DNA of 64,000 nt from assembly GCA_002007465.1 (NCBI GenBank), contig LNAC01000340.1, positions 1,604,141 through 1,668,140 of the forward strand, in the 5' to 3' direction. This document shows positions 1 to 10,244 of the stretch, piece by piece; positions within the stretch are counted from its first letter, which is position 1, and each line of letters opens with the position of its first letter. A model generated the notes under the pieces. The model was not told where the DNA came from. It made no database searches and saw nothing but the letters and a program-made list of their open reading frames with translations. The stretch comes from Ailurus styani (taxonomy: Eukaryota; Chordata; Mammalia; Carnivora; Ailuridae). The translations under genes and the position numbers were made by a program.

Positions 1-24
1 CATATTATTTTATTAAATCCCCAC

Positions 25-185
25 ACAATGCTATGTTGTGGGCATTATTACCCTCAAGTCATAAATGAGCAACAGGGTTTCATTCATTTGCTAAAATTAT
101 ATAGAAAATGGTAGCAGGGATTTAAGTCTGGAATTTTTGTCTCCAGAATTTTCCAGTACACTCTCATAATGCTCCTGAGACACCC
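25..185 (-). repeat. MIR SINE fragment
   Basis: Old tRNA-derived MIR element in antisense orientation. The sequence runs from a degraded copy of the 'attattaccc...aaatgagcaacagggtt' block to the '...tagcagggatttaagtctgg' block, the usual order of an inverted MIR. It is highly diverged and carries no TSD. Confidence 0.5.
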
Positions 186-740
186 AGATTCCAGCTGGCT
201 ACTCTGTGGCCTTTGGACAGTCCACATGGGTTGGCTGGGTAATGTATGACTCACTTGGGCCCTCACTCCAGTGCTCAGACCCATGAGATGGGTGGATTCC
301 TTGAGCATGTTGGGAGTAAGGACGCAGGACTTCTCTTTTATTAAAAGGAATCTTCTCATTATCGGTTTTATATTTGGATTCAGTTCGGTCTTCACTAAGA
401 GACTTTTGTGTGCCCAGTCCTGTGTTACAGGTGTGTTTCGGGGAGTGGGGGGTCAGTGAGAGAGGAGAGAATTCCTCTAAGATATAACTGCCTTTTTCAT
501 AGAACTCATGATTGGACTGAGCAAATGTAAATGACGCAGACACAGGTGTGCACTGAACTGTGTGTTATTGATGGAGGCTATAGAGGTTCACAGAAGGGGT
601 GCTCGAGCAACTGGACCTAGACAGGTTTGGAACATGAGGACCTTAAAGGTCATGTGGAGCCTAGAGGCGAATGGGAAGATGCACCAGGCTCAGACAAAAA
701 GGTTGAAAAGGAGTCCAGTGCAGAGATGTCCTTGGTAAGA
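186..740. other. Unique sequence, no gene seen
   Basis: No recognisable repeat or exon. Short ORFs occur on both strands over the same bases, as expected by chance. Positions 545-740 could be a very decayed L2 body, but I cannot support that. Confidence 0.5.
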
Positions 741-741
741 G

Positions 742-1045
742 GGAGAGGGAAATTAGCATTTCCTGAGAACCTCTTTATGTGCCAAATGCTGAGTTAGGCA
801 GTCAATATATAATATTTCAATGACTCCTCAAATTCGTCCTACAAGATAGATGGGGTTGCCTCCATTTTACAAGACCAGTGCTCTAACCCCTGAGCTAGGG
901 AGCCAACCTTGCCTCCATTTTATAGATGACAAAACAGAGGCTAGAGAGGTTAAATAATTTGGTTTTGGTCACAAAACTCCTGAGTGGTAGAGTGTGGCTC
1001 AAATTTCCTCTTGACTGGGTGCCAAAATGCATGCTTTTCCCATAC
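742..1045 (-). repeat. MIR SINE, split by a tRNA-half insertion
   Basis: Antisense MIR: 'cctctttatgtgccaaatgctgag' region, then 'ctccattttatagatgac', then 'agaggttaaataatttgg' and 'actcctgagtggtagag'. It is interrupted at 870-908 by a tRNA-derived insert flanked by two copies of ttgcctccatttta (856-869 and 909-922). Removing the insert and one duplicate restores an uninterrupted MIR. Confidence 0.8.
866..908 (-). pseudogene. tRNA-Thr(UGU) 5' half, probable tailless retropseudogene
   Basis: Read on the minus strand from 904 down to 870 the sequence is GGCTCCCTAGCTCAGGGG, then TTAGAGCACTGGTCTTG, then TAAA shared with the duplicated target. This matches the 5' half of a mammalian tRNA-Thr with anticodon TGT: acceptor 5' strand, D arm with A box, and anticodon-arm 5' strand, ending inside the anticodon loop. 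The rest of the tRNA is absent. There is no poly(A) tail. A 14-bp direct duplication of the host MIR sequence flanks it, and four extra bases (GGTT) precede the tRNA start. It is not a functional tRNA gene because the B box and 3' half are missing. It fits the known class of L1-mobilised tailless retropseudogenes made from truncated tRNAs. Confidence 0.8.
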
Positions 1046-1110
1046 TGCTAGGATTTTATAGGACTTCCAACCTTCCTGGGAGCAAAGATCTACACAGGCA
1101 GCTTGATTCT

Positions 1111-1605
1111 TATGATGGTTAATTTTGTGTGTCAGTGTGACTGGACCACGGGATGCTCAGATATTTTGTTAGCTATTATTCAGAGAGTGTCTCTGAGGGT
1201 GTTTCTGGATGAAATGAACATTTGTACAGGTAGACTGAGTCAAGCAGATTGCCCTCCCAGTGTGAGTGCCCCATCCCGTCTGCTGAAGGCTTGAATAGCA
1301 CAAAAAGTCTGAGAATTCATTATTGTTGCCTGTCTTTAAGCTGGGACATCAGTCTTCTCCTGTCCCTGGTCTTGGGTTAGAATTTACACCATCAGCCCTT
1401 CTGGCTCTCAGGCTTTTGGACTTGAACTGGAAGTACACCTTCGGCCCTCCTGGGTCTCCAGCTTGTCGGCTGCAGATCTTGGGATTCCTTGGCCTCCATG
1501 ATGAGATGAGCCAGATCTTTATTCTCTCTCTGTTCCCCACTTCCCTTTTCTCTCTCTTTCTTGATATGTATATCCCCATTGGTTCTATCTCTAAACTACT
1601 ACATT
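1111..1605 (+). repeat. Ancient solo LTR (ERVL/MaLR class, family uncertain)
   Basis: Starts 'tgatggttaattttgtgtgtca', continues through 'gtagactgagtcaagcagattgcc' and 'ctccagcttgtcggctgcagatcttggg', and ends near 'attggttctatctctaaac'. I recognise this as a widespread mammalian LTR-like repeat, here diverged and alone. The 63-codon ORF inside it is the well-known spurious reading frame of the family, not a gene. No internal retroviral sequence accompanies it. Confidence 0.65.
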
Positions 1606-1934
1606 CCTTTCTTATTTCATGACAAAGATACTCTGCTTCTGATGAGGCCCAAACCTGGGCCATGGCATGATTTGGTCAGCTGCTCCCAGCAGAAGACAGA
1701 AAGCCAGGGCCTGGAAGCAGAGTCCTAACCCTAAGGATGTGGTTCAAGGAAAGTATGAAGCTGTTGGTGCCCAGAGAATGCAGCCAACCTCTTGAAGCCT
1801 CTGGTGGTTATAATCAGTTTGATTCGACCAACTGTATGACAGATAGGCCCTGTACTAGGGGAGTAGAGATACCAAAGTGAATGAGACATAAAGCTAGTCC
1901 TCATTCAGCTCACGGTTTGCTTTGCATGGATGGG

Positions 1935-1935
1935 N
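1935..1935. other. Single undetermined base (N)
   Basis: The only N in the window. It sits exactly where the poly(T)/(TTTA)n tail of the adjoining antisense Can-SINE should begin. It probably marks an unresolved tail or small gap, not a simple ambiguous base. Confidence 0.95.
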
Positions 1936-2110
1936 TGACACAGAGAGAGAGATTACAAGTAGGCAGAGAGGCGGCAGAGAGAGAGGAGAGAGGAGGAAGC
2001 AGGATCACTGCTGAGCAGAGAGCCCGATGTGGGCCTCGATCCCAGGACCCTGGGATCATGACCTGAGCCGAAGGCAGCGGCTTCAACCCACTGAGCCACC
2101 CAGGCGCCCC
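1936..2110 (-). mobile_element. Can-SINE, tail missing at the N
   Basis: Inverted Can-SINE: 'tgacacagagagagagattac', 'gcagagagcccgatgtgggcctcgatcccagga', 'gatcatgacctgagccgaaggcag', 'ccactgagccacccaggcgcccc'. The tRNA-derived head lies at the right end. The usual A/T tail and left TSD are not present because the sequence meets the N at 1935. Confidence 0.95.
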
Positions 2111-3812
2111 AAAGCGGTCATTTCAATACCACTCCACGTGGGCTACTATTCCTTTAGCCAGCCAGCGTCTGCCTTCAGCCTCCATAGGTTTGTCTTTGCC
2201 TTTAGAAAATCGCCAATCGCCGAGTGCCTGCTTTAGCATGGTCTCTGGCATCCGGTCTTGTCTGTCTGATCTATTCTCTCATGACCCTGCAGGTTACAGC
2301 ATGTCTCCCCAGTGGAATAGTCAGTCACATGAACAAGTGTGTCGCTTGGAATAGTTGTTCATTCCTGAATATGTATTTTCAAATAGAGGACCACAAGCTG
2401 AGTATATCCTGAAGTGAAGATTCTTCTTATGTGCTTCCTACACTGAAATTCCATCAGTTTGCTAGAGCAACTTGGTACTTGTTATTACAAAATATGTTCA
2501 TAATTAATGATGGCAATAAAAGCTATTAATTTTAAATATAAAACAGTTATCAGACATTTTAAGTAGTAAGGAGACAGCGTGATGCTAATCTAGATATTTT
2601 AAAGGGAATGGTCAACTAGATAAGTTTAAAAATAAGTTAATAGCCATTTTGAGCCAACAAATGTTTATAAAGTTTGAATACTGATACATGGCAGAATAAT
2701 CAAGATAACAGATTAGGTTAGAATGCAGATGCATGTAGCATTACTTGGTATACTAGTATTCATCACACAGCTTAAATGGTCTTTAAGAGTCAGATTTTAT
2801 TTTCTTGAGATTTATTTGCCATTTAGGTCATGGATCTTCTGAGAAAAGGTTTTATTTAGAATGCTTCACTTCTTGTGAGGATGAGTTAACAAAAAAATGA
2901 CAATGCCAATTTTGCCTCCTTAGTGGAGAAATACCTCCAAAACACATGAAGCAACATCTGTGATAAATCCTCTTCAACCCAGACGTGAAGAATATACAAA
3001 ATAGGAAGAAAAGATCATGTAGGAGAATAGTGTGATACTCAAACTACATTTTGTTCTGGTGGGTCAAACTGTTAACAAAAGCGATTTTAGGGGAGTCCAT
3101 TGTAGCTTTGAGGCAGCAGAGGCTTTGCTTTGGTTAGTTCCTAGCAGAAGAGAAGGACAGCTCCCAACTGTGACACCCACATCCTTGTCAGCAGCCTCTC
3201 CGTTGCCACCACCAGCCAGAAGGAGCCGTGTTCCTCCACTACCACCATTGGAAATGTCTCAAGCAGTCATCGTGGTGATAGCTGGAGAGCATAGCACTGA
3301 GAAATCACTGGGTCACACTGTCATACCAAATATTTAAAATTCAATGGAAAATATTTTTAATAATAAAATGTAATAGTATAAGTCAGTTGTTAATTGAACT
3401 TCAGATTCATGTTACAGACTGCTCTGTTCCACTTCAGGTCCTTCTGGCCGCACCTATCTTGTCCCAATGCCGTGATCATCAGCTCTGCAAGCTTCTGACC
3501 GGTAGGTCTTGACCTACTTCCTGTAGGTGCAGCCCGATGGTGCCCAGCCTCTGTCCTGTGCATTAGCCTTTCACCTCCAGCTGGGGTTCTCTGTTGACAC
3601 CAAGGCACCCCCCTGGATGATTTACTTAAGCACCCACAGTAGCCAACTGACAATGGAAGTTGGTGAGTCAATTCTCCTTTTCTCTTGCCACAAAGAGTCC
3701 TGAGACTCAATGTATATGTCCTTAGGGGATAGTCCCACAGCAGCCAATAGCCAGTTACACTTAACTTGTGCTAATTCAATAATGCATCCTGCTCTTGGCT
3801 CACCCTCTGTTG
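2111..3812. other. Unique, partly AT-rich sequence, no gene seen
   Basis: 2430-2800 is AT-rich with several TAAT cores (around 2498-2540). 3030-3340 holds an ORF on + without splice sites or codon bias that I can see. 3390-3710 is unique sequence of moderate GC. I recognise no repeat family here. Confidence 0.5.
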
Positions 3813-4018
3813 GTTTTTTTTAAAAGATTTTATTTATTTGACAGAGAGAGAGAGAGAGAGAGAGATCATGAGTAGGCAGAGAGGCAGGCAGAGGGAGAGG
3901 GATAAGCAGGCTCCCTGCTGAGCAGAGAGCCCGATGTCAGGCTCCATCTCAGGACCCTGAGATCATGACCTGAACCAGAGGCAGAGGCTTTAACCCACTG
4001 AGCCACCCACGCGCCCCT
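3813..4018 (-). mobile_element. Can-SINE with TSD
   Basis: Inverted copy: poly(T) and 'aaagattttatttatttgac' at left, (GA)n tract, CT/GA-rich body, head complement 'gagccacccacgcgcccc' at right. Flanked by the 10-bp duplication ccctctgttg at 3803-3812 and 4019-4028. The expanded (GA)n run at 3842-3864 is part of the SINE body. Confidence 0.95.
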
Positions 4019-4228
4019 CCCTCTGTTGATTTTTAAAGATAGGTCAACAAATTCTCTAGCATCCCTCCCCTCAACAGACAGAGTTTCATTTTCCTCTATT
4101 TGAGTCTGGATTGGACTCAATATCTGCTTCTAGAAAACAGAATTCAGCAGAAGTCATGGAACATCACTCTCAAGATAAGGTTATTAAAAAAACAAAAACA
4201 AAAACTGTGGCCTCCTTCTTGGGTTCTC

Positions 4229-4624
4229 TGTTACTGGTGGAATTGTGTCCCTGCCCTCCCCCCACAAATTCACATGTTTAAAGCCTTGGCCCCCAGGTAC
4301 CACAGATTATGGCTGGATTTAGAGATAAAGTCTTTGAAGAAACAATTAGGTGAAAAATAAGGCTATTAGGGTGGGATCTGATTCAATAGGACTGGGGTCC
4401 TTGTAAGCAGAGGAAGAGACACCAGGGATGTGTGTGCAGAGGAAACCATGTGAAGACACATCTAGAAGGTAGCCATCTACAAGCTGAGAAGAGAGCCCTC
4501 AGGAGAAACCAACCCCACAGACAACTTCATCTTGGACTTCCAGCCTTTAGAACTACAAGAAATGAATTTTTGAAGCCACCCGGTTCTGTGGCCTGTTGTT
4601 ACAGCAGCCGGAGCTGGCTAATAT
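4229..4624 (+). repeat. Solo LTR, MST/MLT1-type MaLR
   Basis: Starts 'tgttactggtggaattgtgtccctg' and ends 'agccggagctggctaatata', the conserved ends of ERVL-MaLR LTRs. In between are 'actggggtccttgtaagcagagg' and 'ccagcctttagaactacaag', the order expected for the family. Non-coding relic with no internal region. Confidence 0.85.
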
Positions 4625-4654
4625 ACTTTCCCTTTCTTTTTCAGATCACGGACT

Positions 4655-4921
4655 CTGGGGAAAGCTGGCTGCCATGATACATTAGCAGCACCACAGAGAT
4701 GCCACTGTGGCCAGGAACTGAGGTCTCTTGATAGTAGACCCATGGGTGAGCCTGGAAATCTTAGAGCCCCAGCTGATGGTGTGAAGAAAGTCTGAGAGAT
4801 CTTGTGCCAGAGGGACCTGGCTAAGCCATCTCTGGACTCCCGACTCACAGAAACTGTGTGAGACAATAGTGTTCGATGTTTTAAGCCACTGAGTTTGAGG
4901 TAACTTGTAATACAGAAACAG
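4655..4921 (+). repeat. Second LTR-like relic (MaLR/ERVL type)
   Basis: Contains 'aagctggctgccatgata', 'ggccaggaactgaggtctc' and the 3' end 'gttttaagccactgagttt...aatacagaaaca', typical of another old LTR subfamily. It directly follows the LTR at 4229-4624 in the same orientation, so the two may be unrelated neighbours or a composite. The family name is uncertain. Confidence 0.6.
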
Positions 4922-5559
4922 AATTTTAATGCCCCTCCTTCCCTGCCTCATCGCCCTTCCCTTCACCCCTATGCCCAGAGGCTGCCCCAGTGCAATGGCA
5001 TAGTTCACATGGACCCTCACGTCAGGTCCTGCTTGCTGGGAGAACAGACTAAGACACTCCAAACTTTCATTTTGTAGTGGTCATAATCTGCCCTGACCCT
5101 TGGCTATGGCTGAATATTGCCTTTTAACATCTGGTCATTTGTGATTTAGACAAAATGGGTGTTTAGTGTACCTTTAAGTCACTTCATGATTCAAAATGTA
5201 TCTATCAAATACCTACTCTGGGCAGGGACTGTCTTAAACCTGAGATGTGATAGTCAGCAAAAACAGACAGGTGCATTTCCTCATGAGGAGCCCAGGAGTT
5301 GAGGGACAGCCTTCAGGAAAATATGTCTGACCTGATCATGGCAGCCTCTGAAGCTCCAGCCTCCCTTAAGCCCACGGAGTATGTGCCTGGTAGATTCAAA
5401 CTTAGAACCTATGGTTCCTTCCTTCCAGCTCTTTTTAATGAAAAGACCACTCACACATGACACTGAAGACTTTAGTTCTCTGAATGTGCAGCTCTACATG
5501 CCTCTGTCTGCCTCTTCCACCTTTCAGTAGGTGCTTGTTGAGGGCTGCTATTTGGGAGG
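4922..5559. other. Unique sequence, no gene seen
   Basis: No exon, RNA gene or convincing repeat. Overlapping short ORFs on the minus strand lack coding character. Confidence 0.5.
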
Positions 5560-5775
5560 CCAGGTGGGACAGTAGTTATGAGGAGAACTCAGGAGTCAGG
5601 GTGTCTGTCATGGCCCTTACTCCCTAGCTGTGTGACTTGGGCAAGGTAAGAAACCTCAGCTTCCCCAGCTGTGGTAAGATAATAGTACCTAGTCATAGAG
5701 TTGTTGACAGCGTTAGCATTGATCATATTTTAATGGTGCTCAGGATGGAGCCTGGCATATAATAAGTGTTAGCAA
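5560..5775 (+). repeat. MIR SINE fragment
   Basis: Sense MIR: 'ctagctgtgtgacttgggcaagg', 'cctcagcttccccagctgtgg', 'aatagtacctagtcatagagttgttgacag', then 'gagcctggcatataataagtgtt'. Core and 3' block are in the right order. Confidence 0.85.
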
Positions 5776-5974
5776 TTGTTTTGTGTTGGGCACTGGGGAG
5801 GGAGCCAAATACATTGTAATTCATACCCCCAAGAAGCTAATGAACATGGGGGCACTCAAGTAAACAGGTCCAGTTGTTCCTGAGCCATGGAAGTCATGCC
5901 CGGGCCTGGCTGGAGTGCAGTGTGGTGCCAGCTTGCTGAAAGAGTAAGTGAGGAAAGCCCAGGAACCCAGCTCT

Positions 5975-6419
5975 TGTGGGCTGAATCACAGCCCCCAGCA
6001 ATGTCCACATTCTAATACTCAGAACTTGTGGATGTTACCTTGCATGGCAAAAGGAACTTCACAGATATGATAAAGTTAAGGATCTTGAGGTAGAGAAATT
6101 ATTCTAGATTATTGGTATGGGTCTGATGTAACCACAGGTATCCTTATAAGAGGGAGGCAGGAGGGTCAGTCAGAGGGGAGGTGGCAATGGAGGCAGACTG
6201 CAGTTACATGGCCATGAACCAAGGAATGCAGGCAGCCTCTAGAAGCTGGCAGAGGCCAGAAATGGATTCTCCCCTGCAGTCTCTAGAAGAACCAGTCTTG
6301 CCCTGTAAGATGCCTGTGGGACTTCTGGCCTCCAGGTCAGTCAAGAGCAACGTGTGTGATTTGAAGCCACTAAGTTTGTGGCAATTTTGTTACAGCAGCA
6401 ACATGAGAACTAATACACA
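5975..6419 (+). repeat. Solo LTR, MLT1-type MaLR
   Basis: Starts 'tgtgggctgaatcacagcc', includes 'ggaacttcacagatatgat', 'tccttataagagggaggcagg' and 'gaagctggcagaggccag', and ends 'taagtttgtggcaattttgttacagcagc...taatacaca'. These are MLT1 LTR landmarks. The first third of the longest ORF in the window is translated from this LTR. Confidence 0.9.
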
Positions 6420-6939
6420 ACTTTATACTTTCGGGAGACTGAGTAGTAAGCAGCTGAAGCAGGTCCCCTCACAAAGGGACTTTTCAGGTGAAGGGTCACT
6501 ATGCCTCTCTGGGGGGCCAGCCAGGGGCCAGCACAATAGGCTTAGGAAGGGAGATAGCCCAAGTTTCAAGAGTGGAGGGATGCCTGCTCCTTTGCATCTC
6601 CAAGAAAAGGGCCTCTGGGGGAGGACATGGAGAGTCTCCCACCACAGGCAGCCCAAGCAGGGCCAGGAGAACAGGAACTGGGACATGCTTATGCCCAGAG
6701 CAGGGCCACTTGTTTCCAGATATCAGGATGGGTTGGGAATCCTTGTGGAACTTGGCCAACTCCATGTGGGAGGCAGACTGGAACAGCGTCAGGATGCAGT
6801 ACTGCCCAGCCTAAGTGCCAAGAGCAGCTCCTACACAAGCCCACAGACTCTTTGTACAGAAAGGAAGCAAGGTCCTCACACTACACCGTTTGTACAGAGC
6901 AGGCCTTTTACAGACTGGCAGAGGAGGCATCAGTCTCTA
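6420..6939. other. Unique sequence; random ORFs overlap
   Basis: Moderately GC-rich, which lengthens chance ORFs: five overlap here on both strands. I see no repeat, splice-site pattern or recognisable domain. Confidence 0.5.
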
Positions 6940-7080
6940 GAGCTGGGCAGGCTTAGCTTTTGCTGCTGGCAGTTGTTCACTGCCTGTGTCCTCAGGCTCA
7001 TCCCATAATCTCTCTAAGCCTCAGTTTGCTCATCTGTAAAATGGACATAGTAAAAGTGATGTAATGATGATGATAATAAT
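6940..7080 (+). repeat. MIR SINE fragment
   Basis: 'aatctctctaagcctcagtttgctcatctgtaaaatgga' is the central MIR block in sense orientation. The ends are decayed. Confidence 0.75.
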
Positions 7081-7084
7081 AAGT

Positions 7085-7220
7085 AGGTCATACTTATTGA
7101 GCACTTACTACATGCTAGGTCTATTCGAAGCACATTCCAGGAACTATTTTATTGAGATTCCGTGGAAGGCCAATCCTCAGGGTGAGTCCTAGTCTTGTCC
7201 CTATTTTTAAAGATAATAGG
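7085..7220 (-). repeat. MIR SINE fragment
   Basis: 'cttattgagcacttactacatgctagg...gaagcacattcc' is the inverted 3' part of MIR. It lies tail-to-tail with the sense fragment just upstream. Confidence 0.7.
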
Positions 7221-7434
7221 ACTTAACTCAGGGTGTTGAGTTAGGAGAATTCAGTGAGTTAAAATTTGTAGAGCTCTTATGGGTACATGATCAGGTACAC
7301 CTTAAAAGACATCCCTCCCCCCACCCCCCACCTTCCCACTTCCCCACTGAGATCTGGCTTCATTCAGATTCTTCTCTTCTTATGAGGAGTTTGAGCCCCT
7401 CCAAAGGTCATGACTATGAGTTATCCGATGTTTT

Positions 7435-7655
7435 TTTTTTTTAATTTTTTTTAATTTTTAAAGATTTTATTTATTTATTTGACACAGAGAGAGAGATCAC
7501 AAGTAGGCAGAGAGGCAAGCAGAGAGACAGGGAGAGGAGGAAGCAGGCTCCCTGCTGAGCAGAGAGCCTGATGCGGGCCTCGATCCCAGGACCCTGAGAT
7601 CATGACCTGAGCCGAAAGCAGAGGCTTTAACCCACTGAGCCACCCAGGCGCCCTG
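7435..7655 (-). mobile_element. Can-SINE with TSD
   Basis: Inverted, with a long T-rich tail, 'aaagattttatttatttatttgacacag', 'aagcaggctccctgctgagcagagagcc' and 'ccactgagccacccaggcgccc'. TSD tccgatgtttt at 7424-7434 and 7656-7666. Well-preserved, relatively young copy. Confidence 0.95.
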
Positions 7656-8590
7656 TCCGATGTTTTAGAGCCTTGGTTTACTTCTTCGTGTCTGGCTCAG
7701 TACTGGGCACAGAGTGGGAGCAGATCATCATGTCTCGGCTGCACTTTTGGTGATGAGTATGTGGCCCATGAAACTCTTTCTCAGATGTGCCTTTTTGCCC
7801 CTCAGCTGACCCATGAAACCCCAGGGCTCCCCTGAATGACAAAGGCAGTGATCAGATTTGTTTTTCATTTGGAGCTCAGCAAATGGCTTTTCAGTGTGTC
7901 TGTCTCAAGTGGCCAGGATGTCCAAAACCGCGTGGCTGCGACTGAGTCTGCTGAAACCAGACCGAATGGGGGTAACACTGGGCGTACCATTGACTAGAGC
8001 AAATGTAATGGGCTGGTGAGCTATCTGAGTGTCAAAGGATATTGGCTTCTTATAGGAATCCTTGCATTTGCCAGTCCCTCCTGAATGGGTCCCAGACAGA
8101 GCCCCACCGCTCTGTCCCCCAGAATCAGCAGGGCAGGCTTCACCCTGTCAGACTGGGCCACACTTCCAGCATCTGCGTTCTGGGCAAAATCCTTTTCAAC
8201 CTGAATTCTCATCAGTTGACAAACCATGTACTGTCATCCCTGATGGATAAGATTGTGAGAAAACCTATCACCTCATTAAGGGCACAGGTTAACTGAGGGT
8301 GATTGATTTTCCATAGTTCTGAGAAGGCTTACAAATCCTTTGTATAAACACTCCTTTGACAGGGAAAACAGTTTTCCCTTCTTGTGTTGAGGGCAGCAGA
8401 CAGAGTAAATATTGACAAATGGACAGGTTTACTTTCCTAAGAACCCTGAGGCAGGTAAATGGGGCAGGGGGAAATGCTTTAGTTGAGTCATTATCAACAG
8501 AGGGAAAACCATTCATTGGGCACCATCTTTGATGTGGTCTTCGGTGTGACCAGAGTTTTCTGAAGCTGAGGGTGTAAGTTGGAACTCTGT
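7656..8590. other. Unique sequence, no gene seen
   Basis: No recognised repeat. Overlapping ORFs of 60-136 codons occur on both strands in several frames without coding signature. Confidence 0.5.
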
Positions 8591-8594
8591 AAGC

Positions 8595-8745
8595 CAGGGG
8601 TGTTCCACCCTGACCAGGCAGCAAGATCATCTGGGCCTTGACGCCCCACCCCACCCCCAGGGATTCTGGTGTGGGAGGCCTGGGGTAGAGCCCTGGCATC
8701 CATCCGTATGTTTACAAAGCTCCCCAGTGGCTTTGATGTCAGCCG
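8595..8745 (+). repeat. MER5-like hAT DNA transposon relic
   Basis: 'caggcagcaagatcatctggg', 'gccccaccccacccccagggattctggtgtgg' and 'gtttacaaagctccccagtggctttgatg' follow the order of the small non-autonomous MER5 (hAT-Charlie) element. Terminal repeats are too decayed to define. Confidence 0.65.
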
Positions 8746-8843
8746 AGTCAGTCAGCCTCTCTTAAGAGAGAAATGTTTGTGCTTAGCATGACCCTTGATC
8801 CCCAGTCATCCCCCTACTATAGGCAATGCAAAGATATTATCTT

Positions 8844-8977
8844 TTCTTTTTTTAAAGATTTTATTTATTTATTTGACACAGAGAGAGAGATTACAAGTAG
8901 GCAGAGAGACAGGCAGAGAGACAGGGAGAGGAGGAAGCAGGCTCCCTGCCGAGCAGAGAGCCCGATGCGGGCCTCGA
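8844..8977 (-). mobile_element. 5'-truncated Can-SINE with perfect 16-bp TSD
   Basis: Inverted copy with tail 'tttttttaaagattttatttatttatttgacacag' that stops abruptly at 'gcccgatgcgggcctcga', so the tRNA-like head is absent. Direct repeats gcaaagatattatctt at 8828-8843 and 8978-8993 define the insertion exactly. The missing head reflects 5' truncation at integration, and this copy has no pol III promoter. Confidence 0.97.
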
Positions 8978-8996
8978 GCAAAGATATTATCTTAAG

Positions 8997-9092
8997 CTCA
9001 TGTTATACTTAACTACTGAATCATTGAACACTGCATCAAGGATTAATTATGTAGTATATAGTGGCTAACTGAACATAATAAAAAAAAATATG
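8997..9092 (+). mobile_element. Carnivore L1 3' end, strongly truncated
   Basis: 'aactactgaatcattgaacactgcatcaagg', 'gtatatagtggctaactgaacataataaaaaaaaat' is the last ~95 bases of a carnivore L1 3' UTR with a short poly(A). It matches the L1 tails at 23.7 and 51.4 kb. Confidence 0.85.
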
Positions 9093-9149
9093 CAGCTTGC
9101 ACATTGCTGGGAAGAAAGTCCTATCAGGTACAAAGACAGAGGCCCAAGC

Positions 9150-9585
9150 TGTCTTCCACAGACCCTCGGAATACAGTACAAATCCTGCCAGGCCCTCCTG
9201 TCCCTTTAATGATCCCACTTGCTTTGCTCTCCCTTGCTGGGGCACTTTAGGCTGACTGTCCCGACAGCTCCTTTCTCTCTGCCCCTCCACATGCACGGTT
9301 TCCTCCCCAACACAACTGTCCCCATCCTGCTCTCCATAAGGCCTTCTCCAAACCCTACCCCGAAAGGGGTGCCTCGTTACTCTCTCTGCTCACACTCTGT
9401 CCCTTTCCTTATTGATCAGCATGCCTGGCTTTTTGTGTATTGTTTGTCTTCCCCATGAGACAGTAGGTTCATGGGAGCAGGGACGCTTTTTTATTCCAGC
9501 ATAGAGGGATCCTCAGAGCTCCACGGAGTTCCCAGCTCACCATCCACAGTCCCTGCTCAATGTGGGTTTATTTGGTGACTGAAAA
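9150..9585 (+). repeat. L2 LINE 3' region
   Basis: CT-rich body followed by 'ccatgagacagtaggttcatgggagcagggacg' and a degraded 'gtccctgctcaatgtgggtttatttggtgactga'. This is the order of an L2 3' UTR in sense orientation. Confidence 0.65.
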
Positions 9586-10244
9586 AAACCCACACAGAGC
9601 TGCATGAACAAGCCATCTGCTCTCGGAGGAGCCCTGGGGACAACAGCTGATGTTTCACACTGGAAGCTGCTTGTCTAAAAAAGACCCATGGAGGGTCTGA
9701 AGACTGAGACAGCATCCCTCCCCTCCCCTCCCCTCCCCCGGCTCCCCTTCCCTTCCCTTCCTTCACAAGTGGCCCTTGAAGTCTCCCAGCATTTCTTTCT
9801 TCCATCCTTTGGGGCTGCTCTCTCCTACTTCGCTCTAGGCCCCACTCACCCCCCTTGCTCATGCTATGCTCCCTGTTTCCTTCTTCAGGGGAAGTCACAG
9901 GCTGTGGGGAAAACCTCCCTCGAAGTTCTTTCCTTTTTCTCCTTCATTTCTGCCTATTCCTTCCCTACGCTAGAGTTCCTCTGAGGGTGAGATGTTTTAT
10001 GCTCAGCATAAATCCTGGAAGGAGTTGGAACCAAAGGTAGACTCCTATTTCCCCAGCCACCCTTAGTGTTCTCAGCCTTCTGGATAGTCTTCCCAGGCGA
10101 CTAGGGGTCCCTGCCAGCAGGAGCCACCGTGGACAGTGTCTCCTCCACATACCTTCACCACTGAGTCTCACAGAAGGAAGATGAAATCAGGTTCACCTTC
10201 AAGATCATTTGAGTCAGATTTTGGCCTCTCTTCTCCACCCAACA
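9586..10244. other. Unique sequence with a short pyrimidine microsatellite
   Basis: 9717-9760 is a (CCCCT)n/(CCCTT)n pyrimidine tract. The remainder shows no repeat, exon or RNA gene. Confidence 0.55.

Noticed and set aside
866..908. Functional tRNA-Thr gene
   Set aside because: Only the 5' half is present; no T arm, B box or 3' acceptor strand.
1103..1294. 63-codon ORF that looks protein-like
   Set aside because: This is the familiar spurious frame of a common LTR-class repeat, not a gene.
6181..7008. Longest ORF in the window, 275 codons on +
   Set aside because: Its first ~80 codons are translated MLT1 LTR, it ends in MIR-related sequence, and long overlapping ORFs exist in other frames on both strands. 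No domain or start context supports a gene.
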